Shown piece after piece: positions 8,542 to 15,719 of a stretch of DNA of 64,000 nt. The notes beneath the pieces were generated by a model. That model was not told the DNA's origin. It saw nothing but the letters and a program-made list of their open reading frames with translations, and searched no databases. Each line of letters begins with the position of its first letter. Within the stretch, counting starts at the first letter, position 1. The DNA comes from Rhizobium brockwellii (lineage in GTDB: Bacteria; Pseudomonadota; Alphaproteobacteria; Rhizobiales; Rhizobiaceae): NCBI RefSeq assembly GCF_000769405.2, contig NZ_CP053439.1, positions 3,224,001 through 3,288,000 of the forward strand, read 5' to 3'. The position numbers and the translations under genes were made by a program.

Positions 8542-9681
8542 ATGGCTACCACAGGCAAGACACCGCATCCATCGCTGCTGCGCTACACGCTGGCGCCTGA
8601 CGACAGTGCCCGGCAGGCGCTGGACGACACCATTGCCGCCTATTTCAGGATGATCGAAATCCTGACCGGCCTCGTCTCCGACAGGACGGGGGCCAATCTC
8701 GTCGTGCTGCATGACCTTGCCTATGAAACCGTCCGCGAGCAGACGGGCTTGCCGGCAAGGCTGGTCACGCTCGGCCTTCGCGATTTCGCCGCCAATCGCG
8801 GCGTCACCGCCGATCCGCCGCATCTGCCGCTCGATGACAAGCTCTTCGCCATCAAAGGCCCCTCGGACCTGACGATCGCCACGGTGCACGGACGTGTTGC
8901 CGTGCCCTTCGATGTCGCGGGTTATTCCAGGGGATGGGAGAGTATTTTTCCGGCCTACCTCGTTGCAGGCCAGGATCGCTACGAGATTCACATCGGCGTT
9001 ACGCCGAATTCCGCTCGGATGGAGGAAAACATGACGAACGAAGGCATTCTCTCACGTATGGGCCGTCTGATCGCGGGCATCGCGAATGCGGCGGTCGACA
9101 AGGCGGAAGGCGTCAATAAGATCGCCGTCATCGAACAGGCTATCCGCGAGATCGACGCAGCGGCGGATGAGGCCCGCACCGATCTAGGCAAGGCGCGCGC
9201 CGAGGAATATCGCATCCAGAGTCGCAGGGACGAAATCGTCGAAGACCTGAGCGCGCTCGACCAGAAGATCCGCCTCGCTGTCTCTTCTCAGCGGGATGAC
9301 CTGGCAAAGGCCGGCGTTGCCCGCCAGATCGATCTCGAATCCCAGATCGCAGCTCTGGATAAGGCGCTGGCCGATGCCAGGGAACAGTTGGACGAGGGCC
9401 AGAAAGCCTTGCAGGCCGTGCTCGCCACGCGCCGCGAGGCGGACGCTCGCCTTGCCGATTTCAAGCGCAGCATTGCCAGGCATCCCGAACACGCCGCAAC
9501 CGGTCATAGCCAGCCCGCGCCGGGCGCAGATGCTGCCCGCGCTGCCGCGGCGGTCTCGCGGCTGACCGGGGTTCCCACTGGCGAGCATGCCCATAGTTCC
9601 GAATTGGACGAACTCGACCGACTGCACCGCGAACAGGCGATCGAGGCACGCCTCGCACGCTTCAAGGCGGATAACCGGTAA
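8542..9681 (+). CDS. PspA/IM30-family protein with TnpB-like N-terminal domain
   Basis: A 379-residue protein in two parts. From about residue 170 it is a PspA/IM30 protein: ILSRMGRLIAGIANAAVDKAE (the amphipathic helix), then IEQAIREIDAAADEARTDL and a long alpha-helical coiled coil to about residue 290, ending in an acidic tail. These proteins coat and stabilise stressed membranes. The first 150 residues are not part of the family. They resemble the REC/wedge half of TnpB/IS605 OrfB proteins: a helical stretch with LHDLAYETVREQTGLPA, a DDKLFAIKG strand, HGRVAVPFDVAGYSRG and a final YEIHIGV. No RuvC nuclease part follows. A second start at 9031 could give a normal PspA. It heads an operon with YqiJ- and YqiK-like genes. 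Confidence 0.8.
   Translation: MATTGKTPHPSLLRYTLAPDDSARQALDDTIAAYFRMIEILTGLVSDRTGANLVVLHDLAYETVREQTGLPARLVTLGLRDFAANRGVTADPPHLPLDDKLFAIKGPSDLTIATVHGRVAVPFDVAGYSRGWESIFPAYLVAGQDRYEIHIGVTPNSARMEENMTNEGILSRMGRLIAGIANAAVDKAEGVNKIAVIEQAIREIDAAADEARTDLGKARAEEYRIQSRRDEIVEDLSALDQKIRLAVSSQRDDLAKAGVARQIDLESQIAALDKALADAREQLDEGQKALQAVLATRREADARLADFKRSIARHPEHAATGHSQPAPGADAARAAAAVSRLTGVPTGEHAHSSELDELDRLHREQAIEARLARFKADNR
9021..9033 (+). promoter_or_regulatory. Internal ribosome binding site and second start of the PspA gene
   Basis: GGAGG at 9021-9025 lies five bases before an in-frame ATG at 9031. Initiation here would give a 216-residue protein starting MTNEGILSRMGR, close to the usual PspA length (about 220 residues) and lacking the TnpB-like domain. 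The upstream ATG at 8542 has no obvious Shine-Dalgarno. Confidence 0.6.
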
Positions 9682-9686
9682 CGCCG

Positions 9687-10334
9687 ATGGCCCTTCTCTT
9701 CGCCCCCGAATGTGCTCCCTTTGCCATCGCCGCTGCCGTGCTTGCAGGTCTGACCGCGATCGAGATGCTCGCGATGGTCATGGGTTTTTCTGTGACGGAA
9801 TTTCTGGGAAAGCCGGAGGTTCATGGCCATGACGGCATCCTGGCATACCTGTCCTGGCTCAATCTCGGCGGTGTTCCCCTGCTGATTCTTCTGATGATGA
9901 CACTCGGCTTCTTCGCGATGACGGGCTTTGCCTTGCAGGCCGTCGCCAACGCTTTCTGGGCGCCGCTGCCAAGCTTGATAGCCGTCATACCTGCCGCGCT
10001 CGCAACCATCCCCATGGTCAGGGCATCGAGCAGAACCGTGGCGCGGATCGTACCGCACGACGAAACCTATGCGGTCGATCTCGACGCCTTGCTCGGACGG
10101 ACAGCCGAGGTCTCGATCGGCCCGCTCGATCAGGGACTGCCGGGCCGCGTCCGCGTCAAGGATCAGCACGGAAACTGGCATGTGCTTCGAGCCAGAGCCG
10201 CCAAGGGCGAAGGTCCGCTCGCGATCGGCGCTTCGGTTCTTCTCGTCGATCACAAGGCAAATGTGTTTATCGCCATTCCCGCGCCGGTCGACCCCGCCGA
10301 TGCAAACAATCAATCTTTCACGGAGCAGCAATGA
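9687..10334 (+). CDS. YqiJ-like OB-fold membrane protein (NfeD-related)
   Basis: A 215-residue inner-membrane protein of the YqiJ/NfeD type, normally encoded beside a flotillin and thought to act with it in organising membrane patches. The N-terminal half holds three or four hydrophobic segments (FAIAAAVLAGLTAIEMLAMV, LLILLMMTLGFFAMTGFAL, LIAVIPAALATIPMV). The C-terminal part from about residue 133 is a beta-rich OB-like domain (LLGRTAEVSIGPLDQGLPG, GASVLLVDH). The match to E. coli YqiJ in length and layout is good. Its stop overlaps the flotillin start by four bases, so the two are translationally coupled. Confidence 0.82.
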   Translation: MALLFAPECAPFAIAAAVLAGLTAIEMLAMVMGFSVTEFLGKPEVHGHDGILAYLSWLNLGGVPLLILLMMTLGFFAMTGFALQAVANAFWAPLPSLIAVIPAALATIPMVRASSRTVARIVPHDETYAVDLDALLGRTAEVSIGPLDQGLPGRVRVKDQHGNWHVLRARAAKGEGPLAIGASVLLVDHKANVFIAIPAPVDPADANNQSFTEQQ

Positions 10335-12085
10335 TGTACGACGTTATTCTACCAGCCGGCATTGGGATTGTTCTGATCTTCGGCATCGGTTTTGTCCTCG
10401 CCTCTCTTTACACGCGCTCCAGCCGCGATGAGGCCTATGTGCGCACCGGTCTCGGCGGCCAGAAGGTCGTGCTCGACGGCGGTTCGGTCGTCCTGCCGAT
10501 CTTCCATTCGACTGCCCGGGTGAACCTGAAGACACTGCGGCTCGAGGTTCGCCGCGGCGAAGGCGATGCACTGATCACCAAGGACCGCATGCGCGTCGAC
10601 ATCGGCGCCGAATTCTATGTGCGCGTGAAACCTGATGCCTCCTCGATTGCGCTTGCAGCCCAGACACTCGGCAACCGCACCAACGACGCCGAGGCTCTCC
10701 GCATCCTGATCGAGGCGAAATTCGTCGACGGCCTTCGCTCGGTGGCCGCGACGATGAATCTCGACGCGCTGCAGGAACAGCGCATGGATTTCGTCAAGGC
10801 CGTGCAGGAGGCTGTCGGCGCCGATCTCCAGTCGAACGGCCTCGAACTCGAATCCGTGTCGCTGACACGCCTCGACCAGACCGATATCAAGCATTTCAAC
10901 GCCAACAACTTCTTCGATGCGCAAGGCTTGGCGGCATTGACCCGCATCACCGAGGGACGCAAGAAGGAACGGAACGAGATCGTTCGCGACACCGAAGTCG
11001 CCATCGCCCAGAAGGATCTCGAGGCACGCCAGCAATCGCTGACCATCGAGCGGACGAAGCGGGAAGCCGAACTCAGCCAGGAACGGGATATCGCCAACAA
11101 GTCCGCGGCGACACGCGCCGAAACCGCGCAGCAGGAGCAGGCCGCAAAACGCGCCGAGGAGGAAGCCCGCATCGCTTCCGAACAGGCGATCGCCGAACGC
11201 GAGGCATCTGCCAAACAGGCCCGCGAAAGCGCCAACATCGACGCCGCCCGCGCCGTCCAGCAACGCGAAACCGAAGCCAAGCGTGACCTCCAGATCGTGG
11301 CACAGGAGAGCGCCATCGCCGTTGCCAACAAGAGCCGTGAAGAATCCGAGGCGAAGGCGGCTGCGGAAACGGCCCGCGCGCTGGCGATAGCGGCAGAAGA
11401 AAAGGTTGGCACCGCCAAGGCGATCGAGATTGCCGAACGCGAAAAGCAGATTGCCGTCATCGACGCACGCAAGAAAGCCGAGACGGAAGCGACTGCCGTC
11501 ACCGTCGGCGCCGAAGCCGAAAAACAGGCGGCAAGCGACCAGGCCGAGGCTATCAAGACGCTCGCGACCGCCGAAGCGGATGCGGCGATCATCAAGGCCA
11601 AGGGCATTCTCGAAACCGGCAAGGCCGCGGCCGAGAGCGAGGCATTGCTCAACGACGCGCGCAACAAGTTGAGCTCTGCCATCATCGAGTTCGAGATCAC
11701 CCGCGAACGGATCCGCATCATTCCGCAGGCGCTCGCCGAAGCGGTCAAGCCGATCGAGAAGATCTCCGATATCAGGATATTCGACACCGGCGGCATGCTC
11801 GGCCGCGGAAACGGAGCGGCCGGCGGAAACGGTATCGGGCTCGGCGAAGGACTGGCCAGCCAGCTCCTCTCCTATCAGGCGAATAAACCGATCCTCGACA
11901 AATTGCTGAAGGAAGCCGGCTTCGACGGCGACGATGCCATCTCATCCCTTCTTGGAAATCTCGATGGCGCAAAACCAGGAAGACCGGCAACCGCCGCAGC
12001 TCCGGCAAAGCCGGCAACACCGACCGTAGCCCCGACACAAACGATCATCCCTCCGGCGCCGAAGCCGGCACCAAAGAAGGACTGA
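10331..12085 (+). CDS. yqiK: Flotillin-family protein (YqiK-like)
   Basis: A 584-residue flotillin. One N-terminal transmembrane helix (about residues 5-27, GIGIVLIFGIGFVLASLY) anchors it in the inner membrane. An SPFH/band 7 domain spans about residues 30-200 (RNSRDEAYVRTG-type start, then TLGNRTNDAEALRILIEAKF). An Ala/Glu/Lys-rich coiled coil covers about residues 210-450, and the C-terminus is Pro/Ala rich. YqiK-type flotillins form oligomeric scaffolds. It is the last gene of the PspA-YqiJ-flotillin operon. A palindromic repeat rather than a T-rich terminator follows it. Confidence 0.9.
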   Translation: MMYDVILPAGIGIVLIFGIGFVLASLYTRSSRDEAYVRTGLGGQKVVLDGGSVVLPIFHSTARVNLKTLRLEVRRGEGDALITKDRMRVDIGAEFYVRVKPDASSIALAAQTLGNRTNDAEALRILIEAKFVDGLRSVAATMNLDALQEQRMDFVKAVQEAVGADLQSNGLELESVSLTRLDQTDIKHFNANNFFDAQGLAALTRITEGRKKERNEIVRDTEVAIAQKDLEARQQSLTIERTKREAELSQERDIANKSAATRAETAQQEQAAKRAEEEARIASEQAIAEREASAKQARESANIDAARAVQQRETEAKRDLQIVAQESAIAVANKSREESEAKAAAETARALAIAAEEKVGTAKAIEIAEREKQIAVIDARKKAETEATAVTVGAEAEKQAASDQAEAIKTLATAEADAAIIKAKGILETGKAAAESEALLNDARNKLSSAIIEFEITRERIRIIPQALAEAVKPIEKISDIRIFDTGGMLGRGNGAAGGNGIGLGEGLASQLLSYQANKPILDKLLKEAGFDGDDAISSLLGNLDGAKPGRPATAAAPAKPATPTVAPTQTIIPPAPKPAPKKD

Positions 12086-12108
12086 TCGCCGCGCAAGCGG
12101 GTCTGGAC

Positions 12109-12222
12109 TAGAACAGGATGATTTTAGGCCTGTTCGGCCTAAAATTTGAATCCTGTTCTAAATTAAATAGTTAGAGCATGATGTCGTCCGAAAACCGCTC
12201 ACACTTTTCGGCATCATGCTCT
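12109..12222. repeat. Composite rhizobial palindromic repeat (two modules), copy 1
   Basis: Module A at 12109-12160 has arms TAGAACAGGA / TCCTGTTCTA with an inner TTTTAGGCC / GGCCTAAAA stem. Module B at 12173-12222 has arms AGAGCATGATG / CATCATGCTCT with an inner CCGAAAA / TTTTCGG stem. The same pair of modules, in reverse orientation, is at 46911-47024. It resembles the RIME-type intergenic mosaic elements of rhizobia. The end of module B supplies two bases of the TAG stop of the metallophosphoesterase gene, and the element separates the convergent flotillin and phosphoesterase genes. Confidence 0.85.
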
Positions 12223-12961
12223 ATCTCACCCAACCCGTTGCCAGCGCGCCTGCCCAGTCGGCACGGCCGCTTTCGGCGGCCAGTGCCGACATCGCCATAT
12301 GGTCGTAGGCGACGGTTCGGAACTGCCATGTCCATCCCACTGCCGTCTTTTTCAGAATGGCATAACTCGCCAGCGGATGGCCGGCTTCCACCCTGTGGTA
12401 ATAGGGCAGCTCGTCGTCATAGGCCGGGCAGCCGACGCTGCCGGGATTGACGATGAGGCGGCCATCGGAGAGGCACACGGCGCGGGGAATGTGGCTGTGG
12501 CCACAGAGGATCAGCGGCAGGTCGATGCCTTCGGCCAGCGCCTCGATCGCTTCGATCGGCTTCAGGAAGACGAAGCCCTCCGGCGAGACCGATTCCAGCC
12601 AGTAGAGATTGTCATCCTTCGGCGTCGCGTGGCAGAGATAGACCTCGCCGCGATAGACGGTATCGAATGGCAAGCTGCGAACCCAATCGAGATGCGACGG
12701 CGACAATTGATGATAGGCGGCAGCATCCGAAATGTGCATCGCCGCCGGCTCCTGCTCGATCAGGTATCGATCGTGATTGCCGCGAACCGATGTCAGGTTA
12801 AGCGGTATCAGCAGATCTGCCGTCTTGCCGGCTTCAAGCGGCCCGCTGAAGAAATCACCGAGATTGACAATCTCATCGATCCCCTGTGCGCGAATATCAG
12901 CAAGCACAGCCTCGAGCGCCAGATGGTTGCCGTGGATATCGGCAATTGCCGCAAAACGCAT
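12221..12961 (-). CDS. Calcineurin-like metallophosphoesterase (YfcE type)
   Basis: A 246-residue cytoplasmic metallophosphoesterase. Metal-binding motifs are in order: AIADIHGN at residues 5-12, NLGDFFSGP near 34-42, RGNHDRYL near 60-67, and CGHSHIPRA near 155-163 with the downstream NPGSVG. Substrates in this family are phosphodiesters or phosphomonoesters; the specific one cannot be read here. It lies two bases after uraH and so is the last gene of the urate-degradation operon, but no known step of that pathway needs a phosphatase. The TAG stop is part of a palindromic repeat. Confidence 0.85.
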   Translation of the reverse strand: MRFAAIADIHGNHLALEAVLADIRAQGIDEIVNLGDFFSGPLEAGKTADLLIPLNLTSVRGNHDRYLIEQEPAAMHISDAAAYHQLSPSHLDWVRSLPFDTVYRGEVYLCHATPKDDNLYWLESVSPEGFVFLKPIEAIEALAEGIDLPLILCGHSHIPRAVCLSDGRLIVNPGSVGCPAYDDELPYYHRVEAGHPLASYAILKKTAVGWTWQFRTVAYDHMAMSALAAESGRADWAGALATGWVR

Positions 12962-12963
12962 TT

Positions 12964-13320
12964 TTAGCTCCCTCGATAAGTAGAATAGCCATAGGGCGAA
13001 ATCAGCAACGGCACATGGTAGTGCGCCGTGACGTCGGCAATACCGAAGCGGATCGGCACGAGATCGAGGAAAGCGGGATGCGGCAGCGGCGTGCCAGTCG
13101 CCCTCAGATAATCGCCGGCGTGGAAGACCAGTTCATAGGTGCCGGCCCGAAAATTTTCGCCAATGAGGATGGGGCCGCCGTCGACCCGGCCGTCGGCATT
13201 GGTCTCCACCGTCTTCAGATGCCTGCGGATCTCGCCGTCGAGCTGGAAAAGATCGATCCTCAAGCCTTCGGCCGGCTTGCCGAGAGCGGTATCGAGAACA
13301 TGCGTGGTCAGTCCGGTCAT
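12964..13320 (-). CDS. uraH: 5-Hydroxyisourate hydrolase (transthyretin-like)
   Basis: UraH hydrolyses 5-hydroxyisourate, the PuuD product, to OHCU. The 118 residues show the family signature: an N-terminal [17 protein letters not shown] with the catalytic His, an Arg in the middle strand ([12 protein letters not shown]), [19 protein letters not shown] at the end, and the diagnostic C-terminal YRGS. It overlaps allA by four bases (ATGA) and is followed after two bases by the phosphoesterase. Cytoplasmic, since there is no signal peptide. Confidence 0.95.
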   Translation of the reverse strand: MTGLTTHVLDTALGKPAEGLRIDLFQLDGEIRRHLKTVETNADGRVDGGPILIGENFRAGTYELVFHAGDYLRATGTPLPHPAFLDLVPIRFGIADVTAHYHVPLLISPYGYSTYRGS

Positions 13321-13838
13321 GGGGCTGGCTCTTTGATGATATAAGGGGTTTCGAAGAAGTATTCTTCCAGATTATTGCCCGGCCCGTCGCGGTCGACGAC
13401 CAGGAAATTTGAGGCCTGGCCGAGCGCCATCAGCGGATGATGCCAGACATTGCGGCGGTAGTTCACACCCTGGTCGCCGCGCGCCAGAAACACCTGCGGC
13501 CTGCCCGGGCGACCGTTCTCATCCTCGGAGACGACGACGAGAAAAGGACGGCCGGAGACCGGCGAAAAACTCTGGGTGCCGAGCGGATGGCGCTCCATCA
13601 TGGCGACGTCATAAGGGAAGCTTCGTGGCTGGCCGCGAAAGAGGTTGATGATGACGCGTGCGCCTTCGCCCGTCGCCTCAGTGGCGGCCAGCGCATGAAA
13701 CCGCTCCGTCGTACCGCCATTGATCAGCCGCATCGAGACGGGATCGGCTTCGATCACCTCCCCGAAGGGAGCAAAGGCGGATCTCGTAAGCGGACGGATG
13801 TCGAGATGTGGGGGCAATCGCTTACTCACCTTCGGCAT
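13317..13838 (-). CDS. allA: Ureidoglycolate lyase
   Basis: AllA splits ureidoglycolate into glyoxylate and urea, the last step of allantoin degradation. The chosen start ([21 protein letters not shown] at 13838) gives 173 residues, the family's usual length; the frame extends further upstream but that part overlaps the preceding gene and is low-complexity Arg-rich. Motifs are FAPFGEVIE, a central [22 protein letters not shown] region with the conserved HPLG, and WHHPLMALG near residue 130. It overlaps the HepT-like gene by 17 bases and uraH by four, so it is tightly coupled in the operon. Confidence 0.92.
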   Translation of the reverse strand: MPKVSKRLPPHLDIRPLTRSAFAPFGEVIEADPVSMRLINGGTTERFHALAATEATGEGARVIINLFRGQPRSFPYDVAMMERHPLGTQSFSPVSGRPFLVVVSEDENGRPGRPQVFLARGDQGVNYRRNVWHHPLMALGQASNFLVVDRDGPGNNLEEYFFETPYIIKEPAP

Positions 13839-14184
13839 GCCAGTGACGGATGGCATCGATCGCGGAAAGAAGCTCCGGCAGCGTGCGATACGTCGCCTCC
13901 CATATGTCGGAAGGATCAAGATCGAAGACGCCGTCGAGGATACGGTTGCCCGTGCCGCAGATTTTCGTCCACGGCAGATCGGGATGCTCGCTCGCAAATT
14001 CCGGATGAGTCACGAGCAGACGGGATGCTGCAGCACCGATGGTGAAGTGGCAAAAGGTGACAGCCTTGAAAGTGAGCTTGTCCCCGGCGAACGCCGCGCC
14101 ATCCATTCCGCCGACGAAAGACAACGCTTCGGATGCCGCCTCATACATCTCATTAAGATAGTCGATCGCGCGTCGCTCGTTCAT
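13822..14184 (-). CDS. DUF86/HepT-like protein lacking the RNase motif
   Basis: A 120-residue all-helical protein that looks like the DUF86/HepT family: an N-terminal [13 protein letters not shown] helix, a central [17 protein letters not shown] helix, [15 protein letters not shown], then the [11 protein letters not shown] pattern. HepT toxins carry an RX4-6H active site in this region, followed by a Tyr. Here the equivalent segment (N80-R81-I-L-D84-G-V-F87) has no His, so ribonuclease or AMPylated-Tyr function is unlikely. No MNT nucleotidyltransferase partner is nearby. It is embedded by overlaps (ATGA with uraD, 17 bases with allA) in the urate operon. Its role there is unknown. Confidence 0.7.
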   Translation of the reverse strand: MNERRAIDYLNEMYEAASEALSFVGGMDGAAFAGDKLTFKAVTFCHFTIGAAASRLLVTHPEFASEHPDLPWTKICGTGNRILDGVFDLDPSDIWEATYRTLPELLSAIDAIRHWHAEGE

Positions 14185-14681
14185 TCAGCCTCCGGCAGCA
14201 TTGACGTCAGGCGCAGCAGTGCGATCCGCTCGACTTGCGCCGTCGCGGTCGTAAATTCTTCGTCTTTGCCATTGCCGATCCGTGTTTCGAAAGCCGCCAG
14301 GATGTCGTCCTTGCCGAGCCCCTTGACGGCAATGATGAAGGGAAAGCCGAATTTTTCGACATAGGCCGAATTGAGTTCGGTGAAGCGGGCATGTTCGGCC
14401 GCGCTCAGGCGGTCGAGACCGGCGCCGGACTGCTCCTTCCGGCTGTCTTCGGTGAGTTCGCCCGCTACTGCGAGGCGCCCGGCAAGGTCGGGATGGGCGC
14501 TGAGCACGCCGAGACGCTCCTGCGGGCTTGCCGCCCGGAAGGCAGCGGTTAGCGACGCATGCACACCGGCCGCCGTCAGCGGCTCCGTCACGTGGCCGGC
14601 GTCATAGGCGCGCTCGGCGATGAAAGGCGAATGTTCAAAGACGCCGCCGAAGCGGGAGACGAAATCCTCTCGCGACATCAT
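14181..14681 (-). CDS. uraD: OHCU decarboxylase
   Basis: UraD decarboxylates 2-oxo-4-hydroxy-4-carboxy-5-ureidoimidazoline to S-allantoin. The 166 residues start MMSREDFVSRFGGVFEHSPFIAERA. Family motifs are LSAHPDLAGR (with the catalytic His), LTEDSRKEQSGAGLDRLS, and FGFPFIIAVKG. The start ATG overlaps the puuE stop by one base (TGATG). A second ATG immediately follows and would shorten the protein by one residue. The stop overlaps the next gene as ATGA. Confidence 0.94.
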   Translation of the reverse strand: MMSREDFVSRFGGVFEHSPFIAERAYDAGHVTEPLTAAGVHASLTAAFRAASPQERLGVLSAHPDLAGRLAVAGELTEDSRKEQSGAGLDRLSAAEHARFTELNSAYVEKFGFPFIIAVKGLGKDDILAAFETRIGNGKDEEFTTATAQVERIALLRLTSMLPEAE

Positions 14682-15604
14682 CAGAGCGCTTCCGGCTGAT
14701 GGTGCTTGTGCCAGTGCTCGGCGATCTCGATGCGGCGCGGAATCCAGACCTTGTCGTGCTTCAGCACATATTCGATAAAGCGCTTCAGCGCCGCCGCCCG
14801 GCCGGGACGTCCGACGAGGCGGCAATGCAGGCCGACCGACATCATCTTCGGACTGCCCGCCTTGCCTTCCTCATAAAGCGTATCGAAGGCGTCCTTCAGA
14901 TAGGTGAAGAACTGATCGCCGGCGTTGAAGCCCTGCGGCGTCGCAAATCGCATGTCGTTGGTTTCGAGCGTATAGGGGATGATCAGGAAGGGCTTCCCGT
15001 CGACGCCTTTCACCCAGTAAGGCAGGTCATCGGCATAGGAATCGGAGGAATAGAGAAAACCGCCCTCCTCCTGCACCAGTCGAAGCGTATTGTCGGAAGG
15101 CTTGCCCTGATACATGCCGTAGGGCCGCTCGCCGGTGAGTTCGGTGTGCAGGCGCACGGCTTCGAGGATATGTTTGCGCTCCAGATCTTCGGGAAAATCC
15201 TTATATTCCAGCCAGCGGTAACCGTGGCTGGCGATTTCCCAGCCGGCCTCCTTCATCGCGGCGACGGCCTCGGGGTTGCGGGCCATCGCCAGCGTCACGC
15301 CGTAGACGGTCGCCTGCACCTTGAGATCGGTGAACATGCGCCAGAGCCGCCAGAAGCCGGCACGTGAACCGTATTCGTAGATCGATTCCATGTTGAGGTT
15401 GCGCTGCCCCGGCCAGGCGGCCGCACCGACGATCTCCGACAGCAGGTTTTCGGACGCCGGATCGCCGTCGAGAATCGAGCTTTCACCGCCCTCCTCGTAA
15501 TTGATGACGAACTGCACGGCGACGCGTGCCTCGTCCGGCCATTTCGGATCGGGCGTCAGGCGCCCGTAACCAACGAGGTTGCGCGCATAAGTCTCGGATA
15601 CCAT
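14681..15604 (-). CDS. puuE: Allantoinase PuuE (polysaccharide-deacetylase fold)
   Basis: PuuE hydrolyses allantoin to allantoate with a metal-independent NodB/polysaccharide-deacetylase fold, unrelated to amidohydrolase allantoinases. The 307-residue protein begins MVSETYARNLVGYGR, and diagnostic stretches are QFVINYEEGGESSILDGD, GRAGFWRL-like YGSRAGFWRLWR, and EIASHGYRWLEYKD. The ATG at 15604 follows AGAAGGTGA seven bases upstream, which favours it over a longer frame starting at 15640. It is the first gene of a six-gene minus-strand unit with uraD, HepT-like, allA, uraH and the phosphoesterase. Confidence 0.94.
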   Translation of the reverse strand: MVSETYARNLVGYGRLTPDPKWPDEARVAVQFVINYEEGGESSILDGDPASENLLSEIVGAAAWPGQRNLNMESIYEYGSRAGFWRLWRMFTDLKVQATVYGVTLAMARNPEAVAAMKEAGWEIASHGYRWLEYKDFPEDLERKHILEAVRLHTELTGERPYGMYQGKPSDNTLRLVQEEGGFLYSSDSYADDLPYWVKGVDGKPFLIIPYTLETNDMRFATPQGFNAGDQFFTYLKDAFDTLYEEGKAGSPKMMSVGLHCRLVGRPGRAAALKRFIEYVLKHDKVWIPRRIEIAEHWHKHHQPEAL

Positions 15605-15719
15605 CAAATCACCTTCTGAAAAGACGGGGAACGGTAGCATCCGCAGCCGGAATGTCGAGACGGAAACTGCTCGGCCGGATTTTGCCTTTGCGGCACAAGG
15701 CTTTAGCTCATCAGGAGAT

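Noticed and set aside
13839..13997. Longer start for allA
   Set aside because: It would overlap the HepT-like gene by about 176 bases with Arg/Ser-rich sequence. The ATG at 13838 gives the normal family length.
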